A DNA stretch of 64,000 nucleotides, taken from CALJDF01 sp038121105. GTDB lineage: Bacteria > Pseudomonadota > Alphaproteobacteria > SHVP01. The stretch is from positions 1-64,000 of the forward strand of contig JAYONB010000010.1 of the NCBI GenBank assembly GCA_038121105.1, written 5' to 3'. A model generated the notes under the pieces. It saw only the letters and a list, made by a program, of their open reading frames with translations, was not told the origin of the DNA and searched no databases. Shown here in pieces: positions 24,949 through 34,427 of the stretch (position 1 is the stretch's first letter; each line of letters opens with the position of its first letter). The translations under genes and the position numbers were made by a program.

Positions 24949-27499
24949 CGATATTCACGATCTTGTTCGGCACAACAATCACCTTGCGCGCTGGTTTGCC
25001 GTCCATGGCCCGTCGCACATTCTCAAGTTCAAGTGCTGCAACCTCAAGCACGCTTTTGTCCATGTCCACAGGAACCTCCAACGTTCCGCGGAGCTTCCCC
25101 TTGACCTGAACCGCAATGGTCACGTTGTCATCGGCGGCAAGCGAGGGGTCGGCCTCCGGCCAGGCTTCTTCGGCCAATAGGGTGGTATGGCCTAGGCGCT
25201 GCCAAAGTTCTTCCGCGAGATGCGGCATCATGGGGGCCACCAACCGTACTAAAGTTTCCACGCATTCGCGCACCACCGGCTCACTGACGTTCTCGCGGTC
25301 GGTTAGCGTGTTGGTTAGTTCGTAAATTCGTGCGACGGCGCGGTTGAAGCGTAACGCATCGAGATCTTCGCTGACGGCAATAATTGTTTTGTGCACGGCA
25401 CGGCGGAGCGTGTCGTCGCCCTCTTCCGCTGCCGCCTCGCTGCCGCCGGCACCTATTTCACCAAGCGCCCCAAGTACCAGTCGCCACAAACGATTGGTAA
25501 ACCGCCAGGCCCCTTGGACGCCGGCTTCGGTCCATTCCAGGTCGCGCTCGGGTGGGCTATCGGACAACATGAACCAACGCGCGGTATCGGCGCCGTATTG
25601 ATCGATGATCGATCCAGGGTCGACGACGTTCTTTTTCGACTTCGACATCGACTCCGAGCGGCCGACGGTCACCGGTGTGCCGTCGTCGGTTTTGGTCGGT
25701 GGTCCGTTATCGTGGAACGTCAGTTCTTCCGGATAGAGCCACTTGCCCTCGGAGCTTTTGTAGGTCTCGTGGCAAACCATGCCTTGCGTAAACAATCCGG
25801 CGAACGGTTCGTCCAGCGCCACGTGCCCGCATCGCCGCATCGCGCGTACGAAAAACCTGGAATAAAGGAGGTGCAAAATCGCGTGTTCGATCCCGCCGAT
25901 GTACTGATCGACCGGCAGCCAATAATCGACCGCACCTTTTTCCACCGGCGCGTCCGCGCGTGGCGAGCAAAAGCGCGCGAAGTACCACGACGAATCGACG
26001 AAGGTATCCAGCGTATCGGTTTCGCGTACCGCCGCGGTGCCACAACTCGGGCAGGCGACATGCTTCCAGGTTGGATGATGGTCGAGCGGGTTCCCCGGTT
26101 TGTCGAAGGTCACGTCGTCGGGCAGTTCAACCGGCAGGTCTTCCACGGGTACCGGCACGACCCCGCAATCTGGACAATGGATCACTGGGACAGGGCAGCC
26201 CCAGTAGCGTTGTCGCGAAGCACCCCAATCGCGCAATCGGAAATTGACCGTGGTGACGCCGCATCCCAGCGCAGCTAGACGTTTCGCCATTTCGGCCTTG
26301 GCGTCCGGCACCGTCATGCCGTCGAGAAAATCCGAATTGATCAGCCGCCCGTCTTCGACGAAGGCCTCGTTCCCCACGGAAAAAGTTGTGGGGTCGGCAT
26401 CCTTTGGGGCGACCACCGGGATGACGTCGAGCCCGAGCTTGCGGGCGAAGTCCAAGTCTCGCTGATCGTGCGCCGGGCAACCGAAAATCGCACCGGTGCC
26501 GTATTCCATTAGTACGAAGTTGGCGATGAAGACCGGCAGCTCGCGTCCGTCGAACGGATGAATCGCGCGTAGGCCGGTGTCGAACCCCTTTTTCTCGGCG
26601 CGTTCGATCACGGCTTCGCTGGTCCCCATCCGGTTGCATTCAGCAACGAACGCGGCGGCTTTCGGATTGCCCTCGGCGATTTGCTTGGAAAGCGGATGAT
26701 CCGGCGCCAACGCGCAAAAGGTCGCCCCGAACAAGGTATCGTGCCGCGTCGTGTAGACCTCTAGGCCGTCGTCCCGGTCTTTCAAATCGAACGTTAGCCG
26801 TACGCCTTCCGATCGACCGATCCAGTTTTCCTGCATCAAGCGGACGCGTTCGGGCCAACGATCGAGCGTCTTCAACGAGGCGAGGAGGTCGTCGTTGAAG
26901 GCGGTGATCCGGAAGAACCATTGGCTGAGTTCGCGCTTTTCGACCAACGCGCCCGACCGCCAACCACGGCCGTCAATGACTTGTTCGTTGGCCAGGACGG
27001 TGTTGTCGACGGGGTCCCAGTTCACGACAGACTCGCGGCGGTAAACCAGATCTTCCTTGAGCATCTCCAGGAAGAGTTGTTGTTGGTGGCGGTAATAGCC
27101 GGGATGGCAAGTCGCGATTTCACGCGACCAATCGAGCGATAGGCCCATGCTCTTGAGCTCGGCGCGCATCGCGTCGATGTTGCTGTAGGTCCATTCGGCA
27201 GGGTGCACGCCCATGTCCCGCGCCGCATTTTCGGCCGGCAAGCCGAAGGCGTCCCAGCCCATCGGGTGCAGCACGTTGAACCCCCGCCCGCGCTTGTAGC
27301 GCGCGACGACATCGCCCAGCGTATAATTGCGAACATGCCCCATATGGATGCGCCCCGACGGATAGGGAAACATCTCAAGAACGTAATATTTCGGTCGGGT
27401 CGGATCGGCGGCGGCCTCGAAGACCTTGCGATCGTCCCAGACCTTTTGCCAGCGGCTCTCGGCTTCTTTGGCGTTGTAGCGCTCGATCTCGGCGGTCAT
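24941..27499 (-). CDS. leuS: Leucyl-tRNA synthetase
   Basis: 852-aa class I synthetase charging tRNA-Leu. The HIGH motif is HMGH (GRIHMGHVRNY, about 51) and the KMSKS motif is SMSKSKKNVVDPG (about 620). The editing domain has the T-rich YTTRHDTLFGATF. Zinc-binding pairs are HCPDCG and ACPSCG. Length is standard. The gene heads the leuS-lptE-holA operon; the ATG lies 118 nt downstream of the DUF3576 gene. Confidence 0.97.
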   Translation of the reverse strand: MTAEIERYNAKEAESRWQKVWDDRKVFEAAADPTRPKYYVLEMFPYPSGRIHMGHVRNYTLGDVVARYKRGRGFNVLHPMGWDAFGLPAENAARDMGVHPAEWTYSNIDAMRAELKSMGLSLDWSREIATCHPGYYRHQQQLFLEMLKEDLVYRRESVVNWDPVDNTVLANEQVIDGRGWRSGALVEKRELSQWFFRITAFNDDLLASLKTLDRWPERVRLMQENWIGRSEGVRLTFDLKDRDDGLEVYTTRHDTLFGATFCALAPDHPLSKQIAEGNPKAAAFVAECNRMGTSEAVIERAEKKGFDTGLRAIHPFDGRELPVFIANFVLMEYGTGAIFGCPAHDQRDLDFARKLGLDVIPVVAPKDADPTTFSVGNEAFVEDGRLINSDFLDGMTVPDAKAEMAKRLAALGCGVTTVNFRLRDWGASRQRYWGCPVPVIHCPDCGVVPVPVEDLPVELPDDVTFDKPGNPLDHHPTWKHVACPSCGTAAVRETDTLDTFVDSSWYFARFCSPRADAPVEKGAVDYWLPVDQYIGGIEHAILHLLYSRFFVRAMRRCGHVALDEPFAGLFTQGMVCHETYKSSEGKWLYPEELTFHDNGPPTKTDDGTPVTVGRSESMSKSKKNVVDPGSIIDQYGADTARWFMLSDSPPERDLEWTEAGVQGAWRFTNRLWRLVLGALGEIGAGGSEAAAEEGDDTLRRAVHKTIIAVSEDLDALRFNRAVARIYELTNTLTDRENVSEPVVRECVETLVRLVAPMMPHLAEELWQRLGHTTLLAEEAWPEADPSLAADDNVTIAVQVKGKLRGTLEVPVDMDKSVLEVAALELENVRRAMDGKPARKVIVVPNKIVNIVV

Positions 27500-27617
27500 G
27501 TCGTCAACGGTTCCTGCGTGTCGGGGCGGCTTCCTTAGCGCAACGGCTTCGCGTTCTCAATGATCTGTCGGAACGCGGTGGGGCTCGGCTTGTTGACGGC
27601 GGGGCTGGCGACGTTGC

Positions 27618-28181
27618 CTAGCCGCCGGTGAAGGTCGAGTTGATTCGCAACTGGCGGGCGCGGGTCAGGATTGCATTTTCCAACGTCACGGAGGTCTCCG
27701 CCGCGGGGCGGACATCGGCCCATTCGCGGTTGCCGTCACGTTGCTGCTTGAACAGCGCCACGCGAACGCCGTCGGCGCGTAGGCGCTTGTCCAGAATATA
27801 GACCGTCATCTTAAAGCGCTCGGTCGGGGTTTCCGGCGGGCTGAACCAATCGGTAATGATCACGCCGCCGAACGGATCGGCCGAGGCCAACGGCATGAAC
27901 GAAATGGTGTCGAGCGAGGCGCGCCACAGGAAGCTGTTGACGCCAATGCCGCCGCCGCCTTGCGCATCATTACCGCCGCCCAGGATCGTTAAGCCGTCCG
28001 GTCCGAAGAGACTCCCGCCGGTTTGCGCGTTCGCCACGCTTTCCGGTACCGCGGCGCCGCGCCCGACCTCGACATAGTCCTCGCTCTCGTCGCGTTGGAC
28101 ATTGGCGCAGGCGGCGAGGGCGAGCAACGCAACCAGAACGGTGGGCTTGAGGCGCGGTCGGCGAAAAATCGTGTGCGTCAT
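27618..28181 (-). CDS. DUF3576 lipoprotein
   Basis: 187-aa predicted lipoprotein. The signal MTHTIFRRPRLKPTVLVALLALAAC ends in a lipobox. The mature protein begins with an acidic/Gly-rich linker, then GIGVNSFLWRASLDTISFMPLASADPFGGVIITDW, which is the conserved DUF3576 core. C-terminal ENAILTRARQLRI also fits. DUF3576 is common in Rhodospirillales and Rickettsiales directly upstream of leuS, as here. The function is unknown; an envelope role is likely. Confidence 0.88.
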   Translation of the reverse strand: MTHTIFRRPRLKPTVLVALLALAACANVQRDESEDYVEVGRGAAVPESVANAQTGGSLFGPDGLTILGGGNDAQGGGGIGVNSFLWRASLDTISFMPLASADPFGGVIITDWFSPPETPTERFKMTVYILDKRLRADGVRVALFKQQRDGNREWADVRPAAETSVTLENAILTRARQLRINSTFTGG

Positions 28182-28299
28182 GTCTTTAATGCTAGCTCCG
28201 TGACTTGGTGTCGCGCGACGACCCCGAGTTCATGGTACAACGATGGCATTAATAGGGCATCAGCGAACTGCGGCATAGCCGCGCAAGACGGCGAATTAT

Positions 28300-28944
28300 A
28301 TGCGCATCAAGGTCGAACTGGATGGCGGGGTCAGGCTGTTATGGTCGACCCCGGTATTGCAGCGTCGTTTCGACGGCGCGGACGCCCTCAACCCGGCCCT
28401 GGTCGATATCATTCATCGGCGCGAAACCGACGATGTCGGCATCGGCAAAAGCGTGGTCGGGGGCTGGCATTCGCGCGAGGACGTGATGGCTTGGCCGGAA
28501 CCGGAGATCGGCCAGTTGCGCGATTGGATCGTGGAAGCGGTCAAGGCCCTCATGCTGCCGACGACTGGCAAAGCCGCCGACGCGACCGGCGCTGCGGGCA
28601 CGATCTCGGCGTGGGCCAACATTCTGCGTCCGGGCGGATACCATCGTATGCATACCCATCCCGGCTGCGTTTGGTCCGGGGTGTACTACATCGAGACCGG
28701 AAAACCCGATCCGGATCATCCGACCGCGGGGCGGCTAGAACTTTACGATCCGCGCACGGCGGTCGAAATGATGGCGTTGCCGGAGACCCCTTTCGGGCAA
28801 CCGGTGTTGATCGACCCGGAGCCCGGTATGATGGTGGTCTTCCCGAGTTGGCTGCGCCACATGGTCCACCCGTTCGTAGGGGAGGGAGAGCGCATCACCA
28901 TTGCTTGGAACATGTTCCTCGATACCAACACAACTAATGCATGA
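28300..28944 (+). CDS. TIGR02466-family putative 2OG-Fe(II) oxygenase
   Basis: 214-aa protein of the 2OG-FeII_Oxy_5 type. The metal-site stretch is HRMHTHPGCVWSGVYYI (about 107-123), followed by LELYDPR, PEPGMMVVFPSWLRHMVHPF and RITIAWNMFL, the usual double-stranded beta-helix strands. Family members are thought to hydroxylate an unknown substrate. The gene is monocistronic, divergent from DUF3576 with a 118-bp shared spacer. The start matches the N-terminus usual in the family. Confidence 0.82.
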   Translation: MRIKVELDGGVRLLWSTPVLQRRFDGADALNPALVDIIHRRETDDVGIGKSVVGGWHSREDVMAWPEPEIGQLRDWIVEAVKALMLPTTGKAADATGAAGTISAWANILRPGGYHRMHTHPGCVWSGVYYIETGKPDPDHPTAGRLELYDPRTAVEMMALPETPFGQPVLIDPEPGMMVVFPSWLRHMVHPFVGEGERITIAWNMFLDTNTTNA

Positions 28945-29203
28945 ACCCGACGCACATTGAGCCCATTATAGCGCGCATAGGTTGTCCTGCGACCATATCT
29001 TCGCAAAGTCCTACAACCATACGCAATTAAACGACAATTTCACGGTGTGTTCTTGACGCCACAGTGCGCGAATAAAGCCACAGAGATTCATTTCAAATGT
29101 TGCAGGTGGCCCGGCCTTTGGCCAAACTGCGCCGGTCCAAGTACGTAACGACAACAATACGCCCGGCGGTGACCCCGCTAGGCGTCTCTGAGAGAGGTAA
29201 CTA

Positions 29204-30322
29204 ATGAAAAAGGTACTTATCGGAACCTCGGCGCTTATCGCCGTTGGTCTCCTGACGGCGCAAGGCGCTAGCGCTGCCGACAAAATTTCGCTGGGTGTCG
29301 GCGGCAACTACCGTGTCCTGGGCGGTTTCGTGAACCAGGACGATGGCACGGGTCAGTCCGCTAACGGCTCCCGCAACCACGGTATCGGTGCGGACGGCCA
29401 AATCAACTTCTCGGGCAGGACCACGCTCGACAACGGCATCGAAGTCGGTGTTCGTGTTGATCTTGAAGCTCAGACCACGGGCGATCAGATCGACGAGCAT
29501 TATGTTTGGCTCGAGAACACCGACGTCTGGGGTCGCATCGAGATGGGTGATCGCGACGGCGCCGACAACAAGATGAACGTGCTTGCGCCGTTCGTCTTCG
29601 GTTCGGCCATCGTTGGCTGTAAGACAATCCGCCTGGTCAATCCGCCGGCGAACTCGGCTGCCGTCAACTGTATCGTTCCGGGCCTTTCGGGCGACTCCAC
29701 CAAGTTGACCTACTACACGCCGCGTTTCTCGGGTATCCAGTTGGGTGTTTCCTACACGCCGGACCAAGCTGAAAATCTTGGTTCGGCCTTCGGGACGGAA
29801 ATTACTGGTGATGACGCTACTGCCGGTGAGCTCGGCGAATTCATGGAGATTGGCGCCAACTGGAACGGCAACTTTGGTGATGCCTCGGTGCGTGCCTCTG
29901 CAGGTTACGCCTCGGCGGACGCCGAAGGTCAGCTTAGCAACGATCGCGACAAGTGGACCCTTGCGACCACCATCTCGATGAATGGCTGGTCGCTCGGTGC
30001 CCAGTACCAGAACGACGAAACCAATGGCGGTGCGGTGACGGCAACGAACACGCAGCGTGATGACATTTCGTGGCGTGTTGGTCTGTCTTACGCGACCGGT
30101 GCTTGGGTGCTCGGTGCTGAGTACTTCAATCGTGAGATCGACATCACCGCGACGGCGTCTGATGAGGCCGAAGTTTGGGGTGTTGGTGCCAAGCGGAACC
30201 TCGGTGCGGGCGTCTCTGCCGGTATCGGTGTTCACATCTGGGACTGGCAGGACGATGCGAATGCAGCCGCGGGTGAAAACGACGCGACTGAGTTCTTCTT
30301 CGTCACGGAAATCAGCTTCTAA
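29204..30322 (+). CDS. Outer-membrane porin
   Basis: 372-aa trimeric-type beta-barrel. Signal peptide MKKVLIGTSALIAVGLLTAQGASA, then KISLGVGGNYRVLGGFV. Amphipathic strands continue to the C-terminal FFFVTEISF with the terminal Phe needed for BAM. A putative constriction loop with a Cys pair is near 143-160 (GCKTIRLV and NCIVPGL). AGAGAGG precedes the ATG. Codons ending in T (GGT, GTT, GCT) are more common than in neighbours, which suggests high expression. The 259-bp upstream region has TTGACG at 29052-29057 as a possible -35 box, and a perfect terminator follows. Confidence 0.93.
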   Translation: MKKVLIGTSALIAVGLLTAQGASAADKISLGVGGNYRVLGGFVNQDDGTGQSANGSRNHGIGADGQINFSGRTTLDNGIEVGVRVDLEAQTTGDQIDEHYVWLENTDVWGRIEMGDRDGADNKMNVLAPFVFGSAIVGCKTIRLVNPPANSAAVNCIVPGLSGDSTKLTYYTPRFSGIQLGVSYTPDQAENLGSAFGTEITGDDATAGELGEFMEIGANWNGNFGDASVRASAGYASADAEGQLSNDRDKWTLATTISMNGWSLGAQYQNDETNGGAVTATNTQRDDISWRVGLSYATGAWVLGAEYFNREIDITATASDEAEVWGVGAKRNLGAGVSAGIGVHIWDWQDDANAAAGENDATEFFFVTEISF

Positions 30323-30343
30323 TTGAGCTGACTTACGAGATGG

Positions 30344-30376
30344 GAAAGGGCGGACTTCGGTCCGCCCTTTCTTTTT
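30344..30376 (+). terminator. Strong rho-independent terminator of the porin gene
   Basis: A 12-bp perfect stem (GAAAGGGCGGAC / GTCCGCCCTTTC) closed by the very stable TTCG tetraloop, followed by TTTTT. It ends 22 nt before the stop of the convergent ThiE-like gene. Confidence 0.95.
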
Positions 30377-30397
30377 GTCTGCTGTCGATCTACCGCG

Positions 30398-31000
30398 CTA
30401 CTTTTGAAACGCACCGATCGCGGCGATGCCGATCGCACCGCTACCGTTTAGGCGCTGGGCATTCGATTCGCTCACCCCGCCCATCGCATAGACTGGCACA
30501 GGACTGGACCGCACCAACGCCGCAAACCGGGAAATTCCCAGCACGGCGCTGCTAGGATGGCTTTCTGTCGGAAAGACCGGCGAAAGCAGCGCCGCGTCTG
30601 CCCCCACACGCGCCGCCGCATTAAGGGCCCGCGCGTTATGGGCGGCCACGGTCAGCAACATATTTGCAGTGGCTGGCGGCCGCGTACCACGCGGTATCAG
30701 GTTCTCCGGATAATGCACGCCGTCGGCGCCGACCGTGCGGGCTAAGTTGAGATCCGCCGCCACGATCAGTTTGACGCACGCCGCCCGACAAGCACGGGCC
30801 AACGCAACGGCGAGGTCTTGCCGGTTGGGCGTGTCGTAGTGCCGCAAGAGGATGGCATCGCCCGCCCGCAATTGCGCCACGGCTGGTACCGGATCGGGCA
30901 GCCGCCTTTCGTCGGTGACCATGATCAGCGGTGGCAACCGTCCGGCATGTGGCGCGGCCAAATTGAGGCGAGTGGCATGCTCTGCTAGGGTCGAAGGCAT
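30398..31000 (-). CDS. Thiamine phosphate synthase/TenI-like protein
   Basis: 200-aa TIM-barrel protein of the ThiE/TenI superfamily. Landmarks are PPLIMVTDERRLPDP, the internal VGADGVHYPE, AAHNARALNAAARVGADAALLSPVFPT and VPVYAMGGVSESNAQRL. ThiE joins HMP-PP and THZ-P; TenI-like members instead aromatise the thiazole. The usual SxHS segment is TVAAHN here, so a non-synthase role is possible. ATG 31000 is chosen; longer frames read into the divergent yggS gene. Confidence 0.75.
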   Translation of the reverse strand: MPSTLAEHATRLNLAAPHAGRLPPLIMVTDERRLPDPVPAVAQLRAGDAILLRHYDTPNRQDLAVALARACRAACVKLIVAADLNLARTVGADGVHYPENLIPRGTRPPATANMLLTVAAHNARALNAAARVGADAALLSPVFPTESHPSSAVLGISRFAALVRSSPVPVYAMGGVSESNAQRLNGSGAIGIAAIGAFQK

Positions 31001-31016
31001 TGCGAAAGACCTTAGC

Positions 31017-31733
31017 GTGACCGCATCCCCCTCCGCCACGACGACCGACTTCGACGTCGCCGCCAATCTTCGTGCGGTGGGCGACCGAATCACCGCGGCC
31101 GCAGTTGCTGCCGCGCGAGATCCGGCGGAGGTCTCGCTTGTGGCCGTCTCAAAAACCCATGACGCCAGCCGCATCACGCCGGCGATCAACGCCGGGCACC
31201 TCGTCTTCGGTGAAAACCGCGTCCAGGAAGCCCAGCGAAAATGGCCCGCCCTTCAAGCCGCCCATCTCGATTGCCGGCTCCACCTGATCGGCCCGTTGCA
31301 AACCAACAAGGTGCGCGATGCTGTCGCCCTGTTCGACGTGATCGAAACCGTCGATCGCCCTAAACTGGCCCGCGCCATTGCCGAGGCCTGCCGCCGGGCC
31401 GAACGTAACGTGGCATGTTTCATTCAGGTCAACACGGGCGAAGAGCCGCAAAAGGCCGGCATCCCCCCACAAGAGGCACCTGCGTTCATCGAAGAATGTC
31501 GCGGCATGGAGGGTCTCAACGTGGTCGGTTTGATGTGCATCCCGCCGCAAAACGAAGAACCGTCGTTGCACTTTGCGTTGTTGGCGGACCTCGCCGCCCG
31601 TCACGACTTGCCTCGGCTTTCGATGGGCATGAGCGCGGACTTCGAAACCGCGATCGCATTCGGGGCGACGGATGTGCGGGTCGGTACCGCAATCTTCGGA
31701 CCGCGCGCCGCGCGGGGCGATTCGCCCGCCTAA
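31017..31733 (+). CDS. yggS: YggS-family pyridoxal-phosphate homeostasis protein
   Basis: 238-aa PLP-binding protein of the alanine-racemase fold that buffers free PLP. It shows EVSLVAVSKTHDASRI with the PLP lysine (VAVSK), FGENRVQEA, LHLIGPLQTNK, and LSMGMSADFETAIAFGATDVRVGTAIFG. GTG 31017 is the only start not overlapping the divergent ThiE-like gene. The two starts are 16 nt apart, so their promoters must lie within each other's 5' ends. The stop overlaps the convergent transpeptidase gene by 4 nt. Confidence 0.92.
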   Translation: MTASPSATTTDFDVAANLRAVGDRITAAAVAAARDPAEVSLVAVSKTHDASRITPAINAGHLVFGENRVQEAQRKWPALQAAHLDCRLHLIGPLQTNKVRDAVALFDVIETVDRPKLARAIAEACRRAERNVACFIQVNTGEEPQKAGIPPQEAPAFIEECRGMEGLNVVGLMCIPPQNEEPSLHFALLADLAARHDLPRLSMGMSADFETAIAFGATDVRVGTAIFGPRAARGDSPA

Positions 31734-32239
31734 GCCATGATGCAGATTTGCGTCTGCAGATCGCAGTCGCTCAAGACCTCCAACAGATCTTCTAGCGCCA
31801 GTGCGACGCAGCCCTCGGTCGGACCGTAGTCCGCCAGGGCGATGTGCAAGAAGATGGCGCTACCGCAGCCGGCGACGACCGGCGAGTCGTTGTGTCCAAG
31901 AACGACGATCACGTCATAGAGATGGTCTTCGCGCCAAAGCGTTTCGGCGCTCGCGCGATAAGGCAACGTCACCGGCTGGTTATAGGCGACGTCCTCCGGT
32001 GCGTCGCACCACCCATCGTCGGGTCTAAGGGCGGTCACGGGCAGAGTGGTCTGTGGCGCCGCAAGGCGGTCCGCGCGATAAAGAACACGCCGCAAGGCAA
32101 AGCAGCCCAACGGCGATGCGTGGTCGCCCTCGCGTTTGGTCGCCACAATGCCGGCGCGCCCGATGGCACACCGATAGGTCTGCCCGCGCCATTTGAGCCG
32201 GTCGGGGGGCGATACTGAAATGATATTCGAAAAACCCAT
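31730..32239 (-). CDS. YkuD-fold L,D-transpeptidase family protein
   Basis: 169-aa protein. The catalytic segment is FLHIALADYGPTEGCVALALEDL, with the YkuD H...(S/T)xGC pattern. Upstream is KREGDHASPLGCFALR, typical of the short L,D-transpeptidase family. Members cross-link or modify peptidoglycan via meso-DAP. No signal peptide is visible with start 32239, and none is gained from the longer frame to 32314, so export is unclear. It is the last gene on this strand after ribA and a hypothetical gene. Confidence 0.82.
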   Translation of the reverse strand: MGFSNIISVSPPDRLKWRGQTYRCAIGRAGIVATKREGDHASPLGCFALRRVLYRADRLAAPQTTLPVTALRPDDGWCDAPEDVAYNQPVTLPYRASAETLWREDHLYDVIVVLGHNDSPVVAGCGSAIFLHIALADYGPTEGCVALALEDLLEVLSDCDLQTQICIMA

Positions 32240-32316
32240 GCTACGGACCGTTGAGGAAAAGACCGGCGGTGTCGGACGCAGTGCTGCCACGGGGGGCGAA
32301 ACGGTAACGACCAAGT

Positions 32317-33132
32317 TTAGTCCTCCGCACGGGGGATACGAGTGGCTTGACGGGCGCCGGGGGCTTCGGCGGCGCGCTTGTAAGCACGCAAGATGTTGGC
32401 GAGTTCGGCGGCCGAGTACTCGCCCGGTTTGCGTCCGTCGGGCTGGGTCGCCCCCGAAGCGGCGCCCGCGCCGGGCGGCAGTGGCACGGCAAAGATATTG
32501 CGCGGCGCCGGTGTTGGCGGCGCGACCTCGGTGACTGGCGCCAATGCGTCGGTCGCGACGACCTGTGGCGCGAGGCTGGGCCGTACCGTCGCCTCACGCG
32601 CCGGGTTGCCACCGGACAGACGTAAGTCTCGTTGCAAAGCGGCTAGCGCCAATGCGTTGCTGTTTGTCGCCGGAGGGGCGGCGCTCGCTTGGCGCGTGGT
32701 CTCCTCCGCGGTCGTTTGGGTCGTGGGCGGCGGCGTTGGCGTGGCCGCGGCGACTTCGAGGCCTGCCGCCGGCGCGGGTGGGGCATTGCCCGGCAACAAC
32801 GCGAGGACCTGCCCACCGACGTCCTGCCCGGTCGCCGCCTCGACGGCGCTGTTGAACAGTCCTGAAATGAACCCGATCGGCCCGCCGAACAACGAGCCGC
32901 CGGCGATCCGAGCGCCCGGCGAAATATCGTCGCCGGTCAGGTTCCGGTAGATAGTCGACACCACCGGGATGTGCTGAAGGGGGTTGATGGCATCGAGCAC
33001 GTCACCGAACCGAAGACCGTCGTCGCCCCAAAATGGCTTGCCCTGATTCACCGACGGCATATCGGCGATCGGATCCGCGAAGCAGGGGTCTGTTTCGAAG
33101 GTCGGGACGGAGATGTCGGGAGAAAGCGTCAT
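32317..33132 (-). CDS. Uncharacterised Pro/Ala-rich protein
   Basis: 271-aa protein I cannot assign. The N-terminal third has a distinct block: GDDGLRFGDVLDAINPLQHIPVVSTIYR (in two parts), then DISPGARIAGGSLFGGPIGFISGLFNSAVEAATG. A long low-complexity Pro/Ala/Thr linker follows (about 115-240). The C-terminus has EYSAAELANILRAYKRAAE. There is no signal peptide or TM helix. A GGAGGG sequence supports ATG 33132. A scaffold or anchoring protein is possible; no function is claimed. Confidence 0.65.
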   Translation of the reverse strand: MTLSPDISVPTFETDPCFADPIADMPSVNQGKPFWGDDGLRFGDVLDAINPLQHIPVVSTIYRNLTGDDISPGARIAGGSLFGGPIGFISGLFNSAVEAATGQDVGGQVLALLPGNAPPAPAAGLEVAAATPTPPPTTQTTAEETTRQASAAPPATNSNALALAALQRDLRLSGGNPAREATVRPSLAPQVVATDALAPVTEVAPPTPAPRNIFAVPLPPGAGAASGATQPDGRKPGEYSAAELANILRAYKRAAEAPGARQATRIPRAED

Positions 33133-33317
33133 GGTCCCTCCACCCAAGCAATCTCCGCGCCATGGCAAAGCCCCGTTTTCTGGGCGTTCTGCGCGTCCGT
33201 TTGGCACGCATTGCGCCCCTAAGGCACAAAATACCGTGCCCCGCCCGCCAGAATTGCCGGGCCGGTTGCTGAGGGTTTACGAGGGTTTAACGCGGTTTTT
33301 CGATCTGATGCGGCGGC

Positions 33318-34427
33318 CTACAACTGGTGGCCGTGGCGTGCCTTGGTGTCGAGGTATCGCTGGTTGTGGTTGTTCGGGGGGAACGCGTGCGGCACCCGCT
33401 CGACGACATCGATCCCCAGCCGGGCGAGCCCTGCCACCTTGTCCGGATTGTTGGTCAACAACCGGACGCGGGTGAAGCCCAGGTGCCGCAACATTTCCGC
33501 CGCCGGCAAGAAAATACGTTCGTCGTCTTCAAAACCCAATCGCCGGTTGGCTTCCATCGTGTCGTAGCCTTGATCCTGGAGCGTATAGGCACGCAGCTTG
33601 TTGATCAGGCCGATGCCGCGCCCTTCCTGCGCCAGATAGAGCAGAACACCGGCGCCGGCCTCGCGCATGAGTCGGATCGAGCCGCGCAACTGGTCGCCGC
33701 AATCGCACCGCAAACTGGCCAACAAGTCGCCGGTAAAACATTCGGAATGGAGCCGGACAAGCACGGGCGTATCGGCATGGGGCGTGCCGACGATGACGGC
33801 GACATGTTCGATGCCGGCGTCGGCCGGGCGGAAAGCGACAATGCGGGTATCCTCGGCGTCTTCCAACGGCACGTGCGCCCCCGAAATCGGCGTCAACGTG
33901 CGGGCGCTCTCCAGTTCGAACCCGGCAATGGCCTCCGCCTCGGCGACCAAAAGGTCGTGACGTGCCGCCCACGCCAAAGGGTCTTCCTGGTCCGGGAGGT
34001 CGGCAAACACGACGGCAGGCAAGAGGCGCGCGCGTTTGCACAACGTCAGCGCTTCGGTCGCCGCACCGGGATCGCGCGGGGCGACCCGAAACGGACCCCG
34101 CATCGGACGGTCGAGATCGCTGGTGGGGTCGGCGAGGCTGCAGATGGTCGCGGCGTCGATATGGGGTGATAAGGCGATCACCACGGCTTCCGTCCCGGTC
34201 GGCGGGATATTGAGCACCGCCGCCCGCGGTCCGGTAATGGCGAGATGTTCGGGCTTAAGGCCGAGCTCGGTCAACGGGCGCAAGCCTTCCTCGGCAAATT
34301 CCGTCGCGAGGACGGCAATCGCACGGTCGCCCTTTCGAACGACCACGGGCGTCCCGCGCCGCAACTCGGCGATCGCGCGAATAACGCCTCGTATGGCGGA
34401 TCCCGGTTTAGATCGTTTTTGACTCAA
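33318..34427 (-). CDS. ribA: GTP cyclohydrolase II with degenerate RibB-like N-terminal domain
   Basis: 369-aa riboflavin-pathway enzyme. The C-terminal half is a full RibA: VRLHSECFTGDLLASLRCDCGDQL (zinc cysteines), YLAQEGRGIGLINKLRAY, and LLTNNPDKVAGL. The first 150 residues align in length with a RibB domain but lack its acidic DREEGD-type motif (the equivalent stretch reads VVVRKGDRAIAVLATEF), so DHBP synthase activity is unlikely. Such proteins are known in alphaproteobacteria. A 185-bp gap with a small tandem GAGGGTTTA repeat separates it from the next gene. Confidence 0.92.
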   Translation of the reverse strand: MSQKRSKPGSAIRGVIRAIAELRRGTPVVVRKGDRAIAVLATEFAEEGLRPLTELGLKPEHLAITGPRAAVLNIPPTGTEAVVIALSPHIDAATICSLADPTSDLDRPMRGPFRVAPRDPGAATEALTLCKRARLLPAVVFADLPDQEDPLAWAARHDLLVAEAEAIAGFELESARTLTPISGAHVPLEDAEDTRIVAFRPADAGIEHVAVIVGTPHADTPVLVRLHSECFTGDLLASLRCDCGDQLRGSIRLMREAGAGVLLYLAQEGRGIGLINKLRAYTLQDQGYDTMEANRRLGFEDDERIFLPAAEMLRHLGFTRVRLLTNNPDKVAGLARLGIDVVERVPHAFPPNNHNQRYLDTKARHGHQL

